A stretch of 64,000 bases of DNA from Rothia kristinae NBRC 15354 (GCF_001570865.1 NZ_BCSM01000004.1:1-64000), one strand, 5' to 3'. Positions 1-7,742 are shown, numbered from the stretch's first letter. The notes: generated from the letters alone by a model not told the origin. Numbers and translations are program-made.

Positions 1-939
1 GCCCTGCGCGAGGGTGGCCGTGCCGTCCTTGAGCTGGCCGGAGCCGTCGGCCAGCTGCTGGGTGCCGTCCTTCAGCTGCCCGGCGCCGCTGCGCAGCTGC
101 CCGGTGCCGTCGGCCAGCTGCCCCGTCGCGGAATCCAGCTGCTGGGCCCCGTCATCGAGCTGCTGGGCCCCGTCCAGACCCTGCCGCTGCCCGTCCACCA
201 GCTGGTTCTCGGCGTCGTGCAGCTGGTGCGCGCCGCTGTTGAGCCGCTGGGAGCCGCTGACCAGGTCCGAGGTGCCGCCCTTGAGGCGATCGATGGCGCT
301 GCCCAGCTGCACGGTCCCATCGGTGACCTTCTGGGACCCGTCCCGGGCCTCGACCAGCTGGCCGTGGATGTCGGTGAAGCTGGCCAGCAGCTGGTTGGCG
401 GTCTCGTCGCCGACCTGGCTGGCGACGGTGTCGCGCACCGAGGTGCCCGCCTTCTCCACGATGTTGGTCAGCAGGTAGTTGTTCGCGTCGTTGGTGATGA
501 TCTCCAGGCCGGCCTTCTGGGGATCCACCTCGCCCGTCTTGCCGTTCTCATCCGGCTGGAACCGGGAGGTGGACAGCAGCTTCTGGGAGAAGTCCGAGGG
601 GATGACGAGGGCGAAGCCGAGCTCGCCCTTCTCCACCTTGTCCACGGCCTCCTGTCGGGTGCTCACGTCCTGCCAGTCGAAGTTGCCGGCGTCCTTGAGC
701 TCCTTCGCGACGTCCTCGCCGGTGTTCACATGCTTGCCGGACTCGTCGGTGGCGCCGCGATCGGACTGCACGAGGGCGGCCGAGACGTTGTCCACCCGAC
801 CGTACGGATTCCAGTTGGAGTACAGGTACACCCCGCCGTACAGCAGGGGCACGAGGGTCACGGCGAGCATGACCAGCTTGGGCAGCACGCCGTGGGAGAA
901 GCGCTTGAGCTCGGTCAGGGCGAGGCGTAAGGACGTCAC
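1..939 (-). CDS. YhgE/Pip-family membrane protein (N-terminal part)
   Basis: This is the N-terminal 313 residues of a protein that runs off the left edge of the window. A GTG start at 939 has AGGAG six bases upstream. One membrane segment is visible at about residues 17-39, ending in LYGGVYLYSNWNPYG, which is typical of the YhgE/Pip family. A soluble region follows, and from about residue 200 to the edge there are repeats of the form QLxDGxxQLxxG, the long stalk seen in Pip and YueB (phage receptors in Gram-positives). The C-terminal permease-like helices would lie outside the window. It sits 9 nt after the pseudo-ABC gene, so the two are almost certainly one transcript. Function in actinobacteria is not settled; export or an envelope role is inference. 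Confidence 0.88.
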   Translation of the reverse strand, partial: MTSLRLALTELKRFSHGVLPKLVMLAVTLVPLLYGGVYLYSNWNPYGRVDNVSAALVQSDRGATDESGKHVNTGEDVAKELKDAGNFDWQDVSTRQEAVDKVEKGELGFALVIPSDFSQKLLSTSRFQPDENGKTGEVDPQKAGLEIITNDANNYLLTNIVEKAGTSVRDTVASQVGDETANQLLASFTDIHGQLVEARDGSQKVTDGTVQLGSAIDRLKGGTSDLVSGSQRLNSGAHQLHDAENQLVDGQRQGLDGAQQLDDGAQQLDSATGQLADGTGQLRSGAGQLKDGTQQLADGSGQLKDGTATLAQG

Positions 940-948
940 GGTCTTCTC

Positions 949-1752
949 CTAGTTCTCGTTCTCGGCGGTCTGGTCGGCGTCGTCGCCCTCGGGTTCGATC
1001 TCCTCGGCCGCGGCCTCCAGGTCGAACAGCTCCTCGAGGGAGAGCATCCGGGTGGGCGGGAGAGGGTCCTCCGCGGGCTGCCGGTGGCGTCCGCCCTCCT
1101 CCTCGTCGGCGATGTCGGGTCCGCGCCCGCCCTGCGGGTCCCCCTCGATGGCCACGGGGCCGTACCACTTGTCCGAGACGTGGGGGACGACGGCGATGAC
1201 GGCGCGCGGGTGCTCCTCGTCCTGGGCCAGCTCCAGCAGGCGGGGGATCCAGGTGACGGAGTAGTGGGCGTGGCGGGAGGGGGTGTCGAAGACCAGCAGG
1301 TCCGCCCCGGAGTTGTGCCGGGCCAGGGCGGTCATGAGCCGGATCCGCTGCTCGCCGGTGAGCTGCTCGTCCCAGAGGTTGTTCAGATCCGCCAGGCCGT
1401 TCTCCTCGAGCCAGCGCCCGGAGTGGGGACGCTGCAGGAAGGGGTGGGGCATGTAGGAGAGCATCTCGGAGACGTAGTCGCGCACCCGCATGTGCTTCTC
1501 CATCTCGTTGAGCTCGGGGGCGTCCACGATGCTCGCGTGCCGGCGCAGGGCCTTGCGGGAGGACTCCTCGTTCCAGGTGATGGATCCGGACTCCGGTTTC
1601 ATGCGCCCGGTGAGCACCAGGGCCAGGGCGGTGCGGGTCAGCTGTCCGGAGGCCTGCAGCAGCAGCAGCTCTCCGGGGGCCACGTCCAGGGAGGTGCGCT
1701 GGATCAGGGGGGCGTGGCGCCCCTTGGCGGTGATGTTCTCGGCGTGCAGCAC
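949..1752 (-). CDS. degenerate ABC-type ATPase-like protein (pseudo-ATPase)
   Basis: The protein has the order of an ABC nucleotide-binding domain but lost its catalytic residues. The Walker A loop (about residues 33-41) reads QASGQLTRT, with no GKS/T lysine. The signature is LTGEQ (131-135) instead of LSGGQ. Walker B is DLLVFDTP (151-158), keeping the Asp but replacing the catalytic Glu with Thr. The acidic C-terminal tail ends in TAENEN. I chose GTG 1752 (267 aa) because GGAGG lies 11 nt upstream and the protein then starts like a normal ABC domain (LHAENITAKG); an open frame extends to GTG 1836, but that codon overlaps the likely -10 box. It is followed after 9 nt by the YhgE/Pip gene, so it may be a non-hydrolysing partner of that protein (inference). 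Confidence 0.75.
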   Translation of the reverse strand: MLHAENITAKGRHAPLIQRTSLDVAPGELLLLQASGQLTRTALALVLTGRMKPESGSITWNEESSRKALRRHASIVDAPELNEMEKHMRVRDYVSEMLSYMPHPFLQRPHSGRWLEENGLADLNNLWDEQLTGEQRIRLMTALARHNSGADLLVFDTPSRHAHYSVTWIPRLLELAQDEEHPRAVIAVVPHVSDKWYGPVAIEGDPQGGRGPDIADEEEGGRHRQPAEDPLPPTRMLSLEELFDLEAAAEEIEPEGDDADQTAENEN

Positions 1753-1843
1753 GGCGGAGGAAGCCTCCAGGGTGGGGGTGGGATGGGTGGCGGTGCACGC
1801 CCGGCGTCGAGCGCGCGTCGTCGAGCAGAGCACCACTCTAGTT

Positions 1844-1861
1844 GAACTGACCGGTCAGTTC
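1844..1861. promoter_or_regulatory. perfect 18-bp palindrome, TetR-type operator
   Basis: GAACTGACCGGTCAGTTC is a perfect inverted repeat of the kind bound by TetR-family repressors. It lies between a weak -35 and a TAGAGT -10 box (minus strand, 1835-1840) upstream of the pseudo-ABC and YhgE genes, so binding would block transcription. No TetR gene is present inside the window; it may lie beyond the left edge, downstream of YhgE. Confidence 0.7.
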
Positions 1862-1890
1862 TAGATCGGAGCCCCGAATGCTTTGTGAGG

Positions 1891-2391
1891 TTATGCACCC
1901 GGGCGGCGGGCCGCGAAGAACTCCCGCAGCAGCCCCGCGCACTCGGCCTCCCGGACCTCGGGCAGCACCTCGGTCCAGTGGTTCAGCCGCCGCTCCCGCA
2001 GCACGTCGAAGACGGAGCCTGCGGCGCCGGCCTTCTCATCCCAGGCGCCGAAGACCACGCGGGGGACCCGGGCCAGTACGATCGCGCCCGCGCACATCGA
2101 ACACGGCTCCAGCGTCACCGCCAGCGTGCACCCCGCCAGACGCCAGGTGCCCAGTTCCCGGGCGGCCTCGCGGATCGCGAGGATCTCCGCGTGGGCCGTC
2201 GGATCGGCGTCGGCTTCCCGGCGGTTGCGCCCCCGGCCGATGATCCTCCCGTCCGGACCGATCACCACGGCCCCGATCGGCACGTCGTGAGTCTCCAGGG
2301 CCGCTCGGGCCTCGCGCAGCGCCGCGTCCATCCAGCGCTCGGACTCGGACGGGATGGGGGCGCGACGCGCCGGGGGAGGGGGGCTGGCCAT
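1891..2391 (-). CDS. tadA: tRNA(adenine34) deaminase TadA
   Basis: Deaminates A34 to inosine in the tRNA-Arg(ACG) wobble position. The 166-residue product carries the full zinc deaminase signature: H67-A-E69 (proton shuttle Glu) and P-C97-SM-C100. The start at ATG 2391 is supported by a GACAAT box six bases upstream, the same leaderless layout as other genes here; ATG 2409 would add six residues. The frame stays open upstream to 2889, but that part lies opposite upp and is not tadA-like. It is divergent from upp with only 39 bp between the start codons, so the two promoters overlap. Confidence 0.95.
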   Translation of the reverse strand: MASPPPPARRAPIPSESERWMDAALREARAALETHDVPIGAVVIGPDGRIIGRGRNRREADADPTAHAEILAIREAARELGTWRLAGCTLAVTLEPCSMCAGAIVLARVPRVVFGAWDEKAGAAGSVFDVLRERRLNHWTEVLPEVREAECAGLLREFFAARRPGA

Positions 2392-2418
2392 TCCACCATT
2401 GTCGGGCATCGCCTGCGA

Positions 2419-2430
2419 TAGCGTGGGGCC
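2419..2430 (+). promoter_or_regulatory. leaderless-type promoter of upp
   Basis: TAGCGT (2419-2424) followed by six bases and the ATG at 2431. Transcription would start at or next to the A of the ATG. No clear -35 and no Shine-Dalgarno sequence are visible. Confidence 0.6.
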
Positions 2431-3069
2431 ATGCGCGTCACGATCCTGGACCACCCGCTCGTCTCCCACAAGGTCACCGTCCTGCGCGATGAGCGCACCT
2501 CCTCCCCGCAGTTCCGGGCCCTGGTGGATGAGCTCGTGACCCTCCTGGCCTACGAGGCCACTCGCAGCATCCGTGTGGAGCCGGTCACCGTGCGCACCCC
2601 GGTGGCCGAAGCCCGGGGGGTGGGCATCTCCCGGCCCCGTCCGCTCGTCGTCCCGGTGCTGCGCGCCGGGCTGGGCATGCTCGAGGGGATGACCCGGCTG
2701 ATCCCGACGGCGGAGGTCGGGTTCCTGGGCATGGCCCGCAACGAGCAGACCCTGGACATCGTCACCTACGCCGAGCGCCTGCCGGATGACCTCACCGGAC
2801 GCCAGGTCTACGTGCTGGACCCGATGCTGGCCACCGGCGGAACCCTGATCGAGGCCATCCGCTTCCTGCGCCAGCGCGGGGCGGACCACATCACCTGTGT
2901 GTGCATCCTCGCCGCCCCGGAGGGCATCGCCGCTCTGGAGGAAGGGGTTGCGGATCTGCCGGACGTGGATCTGGTGCTCGCGGCGCGGGATGAGCGGCTC
3001 AACGAGAAGGCCTACATCGTCCCCGGGCTGGGGGATGCGGGGGACCGGCTGTACGGCGTCGTGGACTGA
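2431..3069 (+). CDS. upp: uracil phosphoribosyltransferase
   Basis: Salvage enzyme that makes UMP from uracil and PRPP in the cytoplasm. The 212-residue length is normal for the family. The PRPP-binding loop DPMLATGGT is at residues 130-138, and the C-terminal uracil-binding segment [15 protein letters not shown] is present, as is the flexible-loop region with [10 protein letters not shown]. There is no Shine-Dalgarno; a TAGCGT box six bases before the ATG suggests a leaderless mRNA. Divergent from tadA. Confidence 0.97.
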   Translation: MRVTILDHPLVSHKVTVLRDERTSSPQFRALVDELVTLLAYEATRSIRVEPVTVRTPVAEARGVGISRPRPLVVPVLRAGLGMLEGMTRLIPTAEVGFLGMARNEQTLDIVTYAERLPDDLTGRQVYVLDPMLATGGTLIEAIRFLRQRGADHITCVCILAAPEGIAALEEGVADLPDVDLVLAARDERLNEKAYIVPGLGDAGDRLYGVVD

Positions 3070-3405
3070 CCCGGCGCGGGTGAATCGGATACGATCGCGG
3101 GAGCCCTTGACAGCTTCGCGATGCTGTGATCTCGAATCCCCTCGGGGGGCTCAGGGCGGAGGGAGCTCCGCTCCGCAGCCCGAGCTGCCGCGGTGGAGAC
3201 GCCCTGCGCTCCGGTGCCCCCGGGTGTGCGGCACGTGCCGTCGAGGCTGCATAGGCTGTCGGATCCCCCACATCCATCTCACGATGCGAGATAATTGCGG
3301 GCATGTTACTTGCGGCTGGTGCGGGTTCGGACGACGATGGACGCGACGGGTTCTCCCGACGGCGGACCCGTCGCCCCGCAGACCCCACGAAGAGACGAGA
3401 CTCCG
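3070..3405. other. 336-bp intergenic region between upp and the winged-helix gene
   Basis: No credible gene is visible. It holds a GC-rich imperfect hairpin (3147-3181: arms GGGCT/AGCCC and GCGGAG/CTCCGC), possibly the upp terminator, an isolated perfect TTGACA at 3108-3113 without a matching -10, a TAGGCT at about 3252, and a GATAAT box at 3288-3293 that probably drives the winged-helix gene with an untranslated leader of about 105 nt. I looked for a 6C-type small RNA and could not support one. Confidence 0.4.
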
Positions 3406-4191
3406 ATGTCAGGCGCCCCCGGTTATGTCCACATCTCCCAGCGCAACCGCGTGGTCCCGGCGCGGGGGATGCGCGGGATGGCCGCTCCGGTGAGCGGGCG
3501 CGGCGCCGTCGGCGAACCCTCCTCCTACCACTCCCTGCGCTCCGGGCCGCGCCCCGTCGCCTCGAACGCCGCCCCGGGGGCCACGGATCACGAGGCCCGC
3601 GGCTTCGTGCTGTACGTGGGCCTGAACGAGGACGTTGCGGCGGAGAACGGCACCTCCCTGGTGCGCATGGTCCAGGACATCCGCGCCTACGCCCAGACCC
3701 TGGTGCCCCAGGCGGAGTCCTACGCCGCCGTCGCGATCGCCCCCACCGGCACCGACGGCTCGGACCTCGAGGTGGTGCGCGACGCGCTGGGCGATCCGAC
3801 CACCCCGCGCCACCAGGCCGAGGTCGGCGCGCAGCAGGGCTTGGGCCCCGAATCCTCGCCGAGCCGGCCCGCCGGCGTGCTCATCGACCTCTCCCGCCGC
3901 GAGGTCTTCCTGGACGGGGAGGTCCTGAACCTCACCTACAAGGAGTTCGAGCTGCTGAACTACCTGGTGGAGAACTCTCGGCGCACCGTGAACCGCGAGG
4001 AGCTGCTGAGCTCCCTGTGGCGCGACGCCGAGGAGACCCCCAATGAGCGCACCATCGATGTGCACATCCGGCGCCTGCGCTCCAAGCTGGGGCGCCTGGC
4101 CAACACGGTGCGCACCGTGCGGGGGCAGGGCTACCGGTTCTACGAGCACCCCGAGGTCATCGTCTGGGCCGCCCCCGAGTACTCCATCTGA
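3406..4191 (+). CDS. winged-helix DNA-binding protein (OmpR/PhoB-type) without a receiver domain
   Basis: The C-terminal ~95 residues (about 160-252 of 261) are a clear Trans_reg_C winged helix: LTYKEFELLNYL, recognition helix around ERTIDVHIRRLRSKL, and wing RTVRGQGYRFY. The N-terminal part is not a response-regulator receiver. It contains FVLYVGLNED followed by a helix and AVAIAPTG, with no phospho-acceptor Asp pocket. So it is probably a phosphorylation-independent regulator or one that senses something else. I chose ATG 3406 (MSGAPGYVHISQRNR); upstream in-frame ATG 3337 and a start at 3295 are possible but have no ribosome site. It is not next to a histidine kinase. Confidence 0.8.
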   Translation: MSGAPGYVHISQRNRVVPARGMRGMAAPVSGRGAVGEPSSYHSLRSGPRPVASNAAPGATDHEARGFVLYVGLNEDVAAENGTSLVRMVQDIRAYAQTLVPQAESYAAVAIAPTGTDGSDLEVVRDALGDPTTPRHQAEVGAQQGLGPESSPSRPAGVLIDLSRREVFLDGEVLNLTYKEFELLNYLVENSRRTVNREELLSSLWRDAEETPNERTIDVHIRRLRSKLGRLANTVRTVRGQGYRFYEHPEVIVWAAPEYSI

Positions 4192-4254
4192 TCCTGGTTT
4201 CGCACCGCCGTCTCCCTGGCGTGCGCTGCGCGGGCGCCGGGCGGGGATCATCCC

Positions 4255-4266
4255 TAGACTGACGCC
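4255..4266 (+). promoter_or_regulatory. leaderless-type promoter of the histidine phosphatase gene
   Basis: TAGACT (4255-4260), then GACGCC, then ATG at 4267. Same geometry as upp; no Shine-Dalgarno sequence. Confidence 0.6.
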
Positions 4267-4791
4267 ATGAGCTCTCCGACCTCCCTGCCGAAGACCCTCG
4301 TGATCATGCGCCACGCCGAGGCGGACATGCCGTGGGGGACCGGCGACTTCGACCGCCCCCTGACCCGGCGCGGTCGGGAGCAGGCCCCGGCGGCCGGACG
4401 GTGGCTGCTGGAGCACGGCGCGGTCCCGGAGATGATCCTGTGCTCCGCCGCCCTGCGCACTCGGCAGACCTGCACGTGGGTCGCCGATGCCCTGGGCGAT
4501 GAGGCGCCCACGGCGAGCCTGGACGAGCGCCTGTACAACTGCTCCCCCGCCACGCTGCTGACGGCGGTGAACCGGGTCCCGGAGACCGTGGACTCCCTGC
4601 TGGTCATCGCCCACTACCCGGCGGTGCAGGAGGTGACCGAGCGCCTGGCCTCCCGGGACTCGGACTACGACGCCGTGATGGACGCCTCCGCCGGTTTCCC
4701 ACCGTCGTCCCTGGCGGTGTTCTCCTTCGACGCCGACTGGGCCGCCCTGGACGGCGCCGACGCCCGCCTCACCGCCTTCGCCGCCTTCTGA
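4267..4791 (+). CDS. histidine phosphatase family protein (SixA-like)
   Basis: A 174-residue phosphoglycerate-mutase-fold phosphatase. The catalytic RHG-type motif is R15-H16-A-E near the N terminus (VIMRHAEAD). The Arg of the second motif is in LRTRQT, and the second catalytic His is in VIAHYP, where most SixA proteins have H-N/P. The short length without an N-terminal extension matches the SixA branch, which dephosphorylates phosphohistidine in E. coli; the substrate here is unknown. Likely leaderless (TAGACT six bases before ATG). It is monocistronic and followed by a palindromic repeat and tRNA-Ser. Confidence 0.88.
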   Translation: MSSPTSLPKTLVIMRHAEADMPWGTGDFDRPLTRRGREQAPAAGRWLLEHGAVPEMILCSAALRTRQTCTWVADALGDEAPTASLDERLYNCSPATLLTAVNRVPETVDSLLVIAHYPAVQEVTERLASRDSDYDAVMDASAGFPPSSLAVFSFDADWAALDGADARLTAFAAF

Positions 4792-4828
4792 GGCACGGGC
4801 ACGGCGTCGGCCTTGGGCGGCGTTCGGG

Positions 4829-4912
4829 TGCGAGGTTCGTGCTGAGGTGCGCGGTTCGTGTTGGGGATGCCGCACGGCGGGAGGCATCTCAGCACGAACG
4901 CCGCATCTCAGC
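4829..4912. repeat. dispersed intergenic palindromic repeat, family A, copy 1
   Basis: An imperfect cruciform. The 16-base arm GTTCGTGCTGAGGTGC (4835-4850) pairs with GCATCTCAGCACGAAC (4884-4899) with one mismatch, and extra half-copies of the same motif flank it. A second copy lies at 13297-13403. Both sit in gaps where 3' ends meet, so they may act as bidirectional terminators or be a REP-like element. Confidence 0.75.
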
Positions 4913-4959
4913 CAGCCGATGTTATCGATCAGCTATCACGCGCCCCTCCAGGACGCGAA

Positions 4960-5003
4960 GAAGGCCCTCGGATCCCTGTTATAACAGGGATCCGAGGGCC
5001 TTC
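4960..5003 (-). terminator. 44-bp perfect loop-less palindrome, probable tRNA-Ser terminator
   Basis: Positions 4960-4981 are the exact reverse complement of 4982-5003 (core GGATCCCTGTTATAACAGGGATCC is written here by position only). It starts 8 bp downstream of the tRNA-Ser 3' end. The centre is TGTTATAACA. No T-run follows on either strand. Confidence 0.7.
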
Positions 5004-5010
5004 CCTTCGG

Positions 5011-5099
5011 CGGAGACGGGGGGATTTGAACCCCCGGTCCGGTGTTAGCCGGACCCTTCATTAGCAGTGAAGTCCATTCGGCCGCTCTGGCACGTCTCC
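5011..5099 (-). tRNA. tRNA-Ser (anticodon GCT)
   Basis: A cloverleaf with a long variable arm reads from 5099 down. The acceptor stem GGAGACG pairs with CGTCTCC, the anticodon loop is CTGCTAA, and the T loop is TTCAAAT. The discriminator is G and CCA is not encoded. The extra arm confirms the class II serine tRNA. Confidence 0.95.
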
Positions 5100-5210
5100 G
5101 TGTGCTCTCCCGGGGGTCGGGCGGAACCGCATCCGGGAGAACAGCTCTTCCAGCGTACCGAGTGCCCGCGAGCCAGGTCAAAACCCCCGGTGCTGAGCTC
5201 GCGCCCCCGA

Positions 5211-5222
5211 TAGACTGGGGAT
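5211..5222 (+). promoter_or_regulatory. leaderless-type promoter of the FAD/NAD(P)-binding gene
   Basis: TAGACT (5211-5216), GGGGAT, then ATG at 5223. It lies between tRNA-Ser and the gene; no Shine-Dalgarno sequence. Confidence 0.55.
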
Positions 5223-7211
5223 ATGGCCAGAAAGCAGCGGATCGTCATCGTCGGAGTCGGCCCGCGCGGACTGTCCGCGCTGGAGCGCATCGTCGCCCGG
5301 GCGGCCGCGCATCCGGAGCTCGCCGCCGAGGTGCACCTGGTGGACCCCTTTCCGCCGGGGGCGGGGCACGTGTGGCGCACGGACCAGTCCCGCCTGTACC
5401 TCATGAACACCCCCGCGTTCTTCCCCACCGTGGTGCCCAGCGACCGGACCCTGGCCACCGCCGAGGGGCCGACCCCGCCCGCGCCCGTGCCGGCCGTGGC
5501 CGGGCTGACCTTCGCCCGGTGGCGACAGCTGCTGGCCGAGGACCCGTCCCGCGCCGTCGTCGGGCTGTCGGAGGAGGACGTCGCCGAGCTGCGCGCGATG
5601 GGACCCTCCGGGTTCCCGTCCCGCAAGATCTACGGGACCTACCTCTCGGATGTGCACGCCCGGCTGATGGGCGCGCTGCCCGCCGGGATCGGGGTGTCCC
5701 ACCACGCCCAGGAGGCGGTGCGGGTCGCCGCCGCCGGGCCCCGCGCGGATCGGCCGTACCGGGTGGAGCTGGGCGACGGCGTCGTGCTCTCCGCCGATGC
5801 GGTGATCCTGGCCCTGGGGCACACGGACGCGACCCTGCGCGATGACCAGCAGGACCTCATGGAGTTCGCCGCCCAGCACGGGGCCCGCTACCAGCCCCCG
5901 GCCGTTCCGGCGGATGTGCGCTGGGGCGCGCTGCCGGCCGGGCGCAACGTGCTGGTGCGCGGGATGGGACTGAACTTCCATGACGTGCTGACCCGGGTCA
6001 CCGAGGGCCGCGGCGGCGTCTTCGAGGAGGACCCGGCCGACTCCCAGCGGCTGATCTACCGGCCCAGCGGCCGGGAGCCGAAGATCTGGGTGGCCTCCCG
6101 CCGCGGGACCCCCTACCGGGCCAAGGCCGTGCTGGACAGCTACTACCCGCCGTCGGTGGACAACCGCTTCTTCACCCGCGAGGTCGTGGACCGAACGCGC
6201 GCGGCGGCGGCCGAGCAGGGCCGGGAGGTGGACTTCGAGGCCGAGTACTGGCCGCTGATCCGCCGGGACGCACAGTGGAACTACTACCGCACGCTGGTGC
6301 GCACCGACCCCGACGCCGTGCAGGGGGACCCGCAGGAGTTCCTGCGGGAGGTGGAGCGGATCCTGACCGATCCGGACCAGGGCTCCTGGTGGGCCAGGAT
6401 GGATCGGTTCGCCGCGCAGCGGGTGCAGGAGCGGCTGATCCTGCGGCCGGAGCGGCTGATGCGCCCCTTCGCCGGGGTCAGCTTCGACTCCCACGAGGAG
6501 TACGCCGCGGCCTTGGTGCACTTCCTGGATCGCGACGTCGCCGCCTCCTTCGCCGCGCAGGACAGCCCGCTGAAGATGGCCATCGGCTCCCTGAACCTCG
6601 CCCGCGCGCTGGCCAAGCACGCGGTGCGCGACCGCGGCATCTCGGGGGAATCCTGGCTGCGGGGGCTGGAGCGCAGCTTCGGCGCCCTGACGGACGGTCT
6701 GGCCTCCGGCCCGCCGGTGCTGCGGATCCAGCAGACGGCGGCCCTGGCCCGCGCCGGAATCCTGCGCTTCCTCGGCCCGGACCCGGTGTTCTCCACCGAT
6801 CCAGAGACCGGGTGCTTCGCGGCCTCCTCCCCGTGGGTGCGCGACGAGCCGGTGGAGGCCACATGGATGGTCGAGGCCCTCGCCCCGGCCAACGACGTGC
6901 GCGCCAGCACCTCTCCGCTGATCGGGGGACTGTTCGAGGACGGGCTGGCCCGGCCGTGTCCCCTGCGTCTCGGGGACGGCGCGGCGCCGACGCCTGGGCG
7001 CGGCTTCGACGTCACGGCCTCCCCGTACCGGCTGATCCGGGCCGACGGCGCCCCGGAGCCCGGGGTCTACGTGCTGGGTCTGCAGCTGTCCTCCGCGCAG
7101 TGGGGCACGGCGATCGCCGCGCAGACCGACGCGGAGCTGGCTTTCAGCGCTTCGACCCTGGCCGACGCCGAGGCGGCGGTCGCCGCGATCCTGGGCCCGG
7201 TGGGCGCATGA
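5223..7211 (+). CDS. large FAD/NAD(P)-binding oxidoreductase-like protein
   Basis: 662 residues. The N-terminal dinucleotide-binding loop is IVIVGVGPRGLSALER (residues 7-22), followed by the HLVDPFPPGAGHVWR and LYLMNTP segments typical of the NAD_binding_9 family. A second Rossmann-type region with VILALGHTD lies near residue 195, and the C terminus has the GVYVLGLQLSSAQWGT segment of the FAD-binding fold. Proteins of this family are flavin-dependent but their substrates are mostly unknown; some relatives are N-hydroxylases. Probably leaderless. Followed after 43 bp by a small membrane protein, which may be cotranscribed. Confidence 0.82.
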   Translation: MARKQRIVIVGVGPRGLSALERIVARAAAHPELAAEVHLVDPFPPGAGHVWRTDQSRLYLMNTPAFFPTVVPSDRTLATAEGPTPPAPVPAVAGLTFARWRQLLAEDPSRAVVGLSEEDVAELRAMGPSGFPSRKIYGTYLSDVHARLMGALPAGIGVSHHAQEAVRVAAAGPRADRPYRVELGDGVVLSADAVILALGHTDATLRDDQQDLMEFAAQHGARYQPPAVPADVRWGALPAGRNVLVRGMGLNFHDVLTRVTEGRGGVFEEDPADSQRLIYRPSGREPKIWVASRRGTPYRAKAVLDSYYPPSVDNRFFTREVVDRTRAAAAEQGREVDFEAEYWPLIRRDAQWNYYRTLVRTDPDAVQGDPQEFLREVERILTDPDQGSWWARMDRFAAQRVQERLILRPERLMRPFAGVSFDSHEEYAAALVHFLDRDVAASFAAQDSPLKMAIGSLNLARALAKHAVRDRGISGESWLRGLERSFGALTDGLASGPPVLRIQQTAALARAGILRFLGPDPVFSTDPETGCFAASSPWVRDEPVEATWMVEALAPANDVRASTSPLIGGLFEDGLARPCPLRLGDGAAPTPGRGFDVTASPYRLIRADGAPEPGVYVLGLQLSSAQWGTAIAAQTDAELAFSASTLADAEAAVAAILGPVGA

Positions 7212-7254
7212 GCGGGTCGGCATATTTTCGGATGTTCATGGAAGGGGGCCGGCC

Positions 7255-7569
7255 ATGCTGAAGCACCGCGACGGAGAGCCGCGTCGTCCGGAGCGGCCTC
7301 GGCGGCCCGGCACCGAGACGTGGTCCCTGGTCCTGTTCCTGCTGGCCACGGCCCTGACGATCGCGGTGCCGTGGCTGGTGGGCCTGACGCCCGGGCCCAC
7401 CAGTGCGGCGGCGTTCATGTTGATGGTCGGGCCGCTGGTGCTGGGGCTGGCCGGGGCGCGCCTGGCCCTGGAGACGCGCAACATCCCCCTGGTGGCGCTG
7501 AATACCGCGGCGGCCTTCCTGTTCATGCCGATCGCCTCGGTGATTGTGAACATGACGGCCGGAGCCTGA
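7255..7569 (+). CDS. small membrane protein of unknown function
   Basis: 104 residues with a charged Arg-rich N terminus (about 1-22) and three hydrophobic segments (about 24-42, 50-68 and 80-100). GAAGGGGG lies upstream of the ATG. No family was recognised. A perfect 13-bp hairpin after the stop marks the transcript end. Confidence 0.6.
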   Translation: MLKHRDGEPRRPERPRRPGTETWSLVLFLLATALTIAVPWLVGLTPGPTSAAAFMLMVGPLVLGLAGARLALETRNIPLVALNTAAAFLFMPIASVIVNMTAGA

Positions 7570-7578
7570 GGGTGGACG

Positions 7579-7620
7579 CGGCCCGGGGCGCGTCCGTGAT
7601 CGGTGGGGCGCCCCGGGCCG
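7579..7620. terminator. bidirectional GC hairpin terminator
   Basis: A perfect 13-bp stem (CGGCCCGGGGCGC at 7579-7591 with its complement at 7608-7620) and a 16-nt loop. It lies between the small membrane gene and the oppositely oriented tRNA-Ser(TGA). There is no T-run, which is usual at this GC content. Confidence 0.65.
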
Positions 7621-7630
7621 GGAGTGAGAG

Positions 7631-7718
7631 CGGAAGCTGAGGGATTCGAACCCTCGGTGCGGGGTCGCCGCACACCGGTTTTCAAGACCGGCTCCTTCGG
7701 CCGCTCGGACAAGCTTCC
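7631..7718 (-). tRNA. tRNA-Ser (anticodon TGA)
   Basis: A class II tRNA read from 7718. The acceptor stem is GGAAGCT/AGCTTCC, the anticodon loop CTTGAAA, and the long variable arm GTGTGCGGCGACCCCGCAC is followed by a T arm with TTCGAAT. The discriminator is G and CCA is not encoded. Confidence 0.95.
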
Positions 7719-7742
7719 AAGTCAGCGCCGGGTTCCTGCCAG

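Noticed and set aside
1753-1836. Longer pseudo-ABC protein from GTG 1836
   Set aside because: That codon overlaps the -10 box next to the palindrome and adds an Arg-rich stretch unlike ABC domains; GTG 1752 has a Shine-Dalgarno.
2392-2889. N-terminal extension of tadA to 2889
   Set aside because: The extension is antisense to upp and not like any deaminase; the zinc domain starts after 2391.
3070-3405. 6C-type small RNA in the upp downstream gap
   Set aside because: The paired C-rich loops that define it were not found.
3409-4887. A 492-codon minus-strand frame opposite the regulator and histidine phosphatase
   Set aside because: The residue pattern is a GC shadow and matches no protein family; the plus-strand genes carry the motifs.
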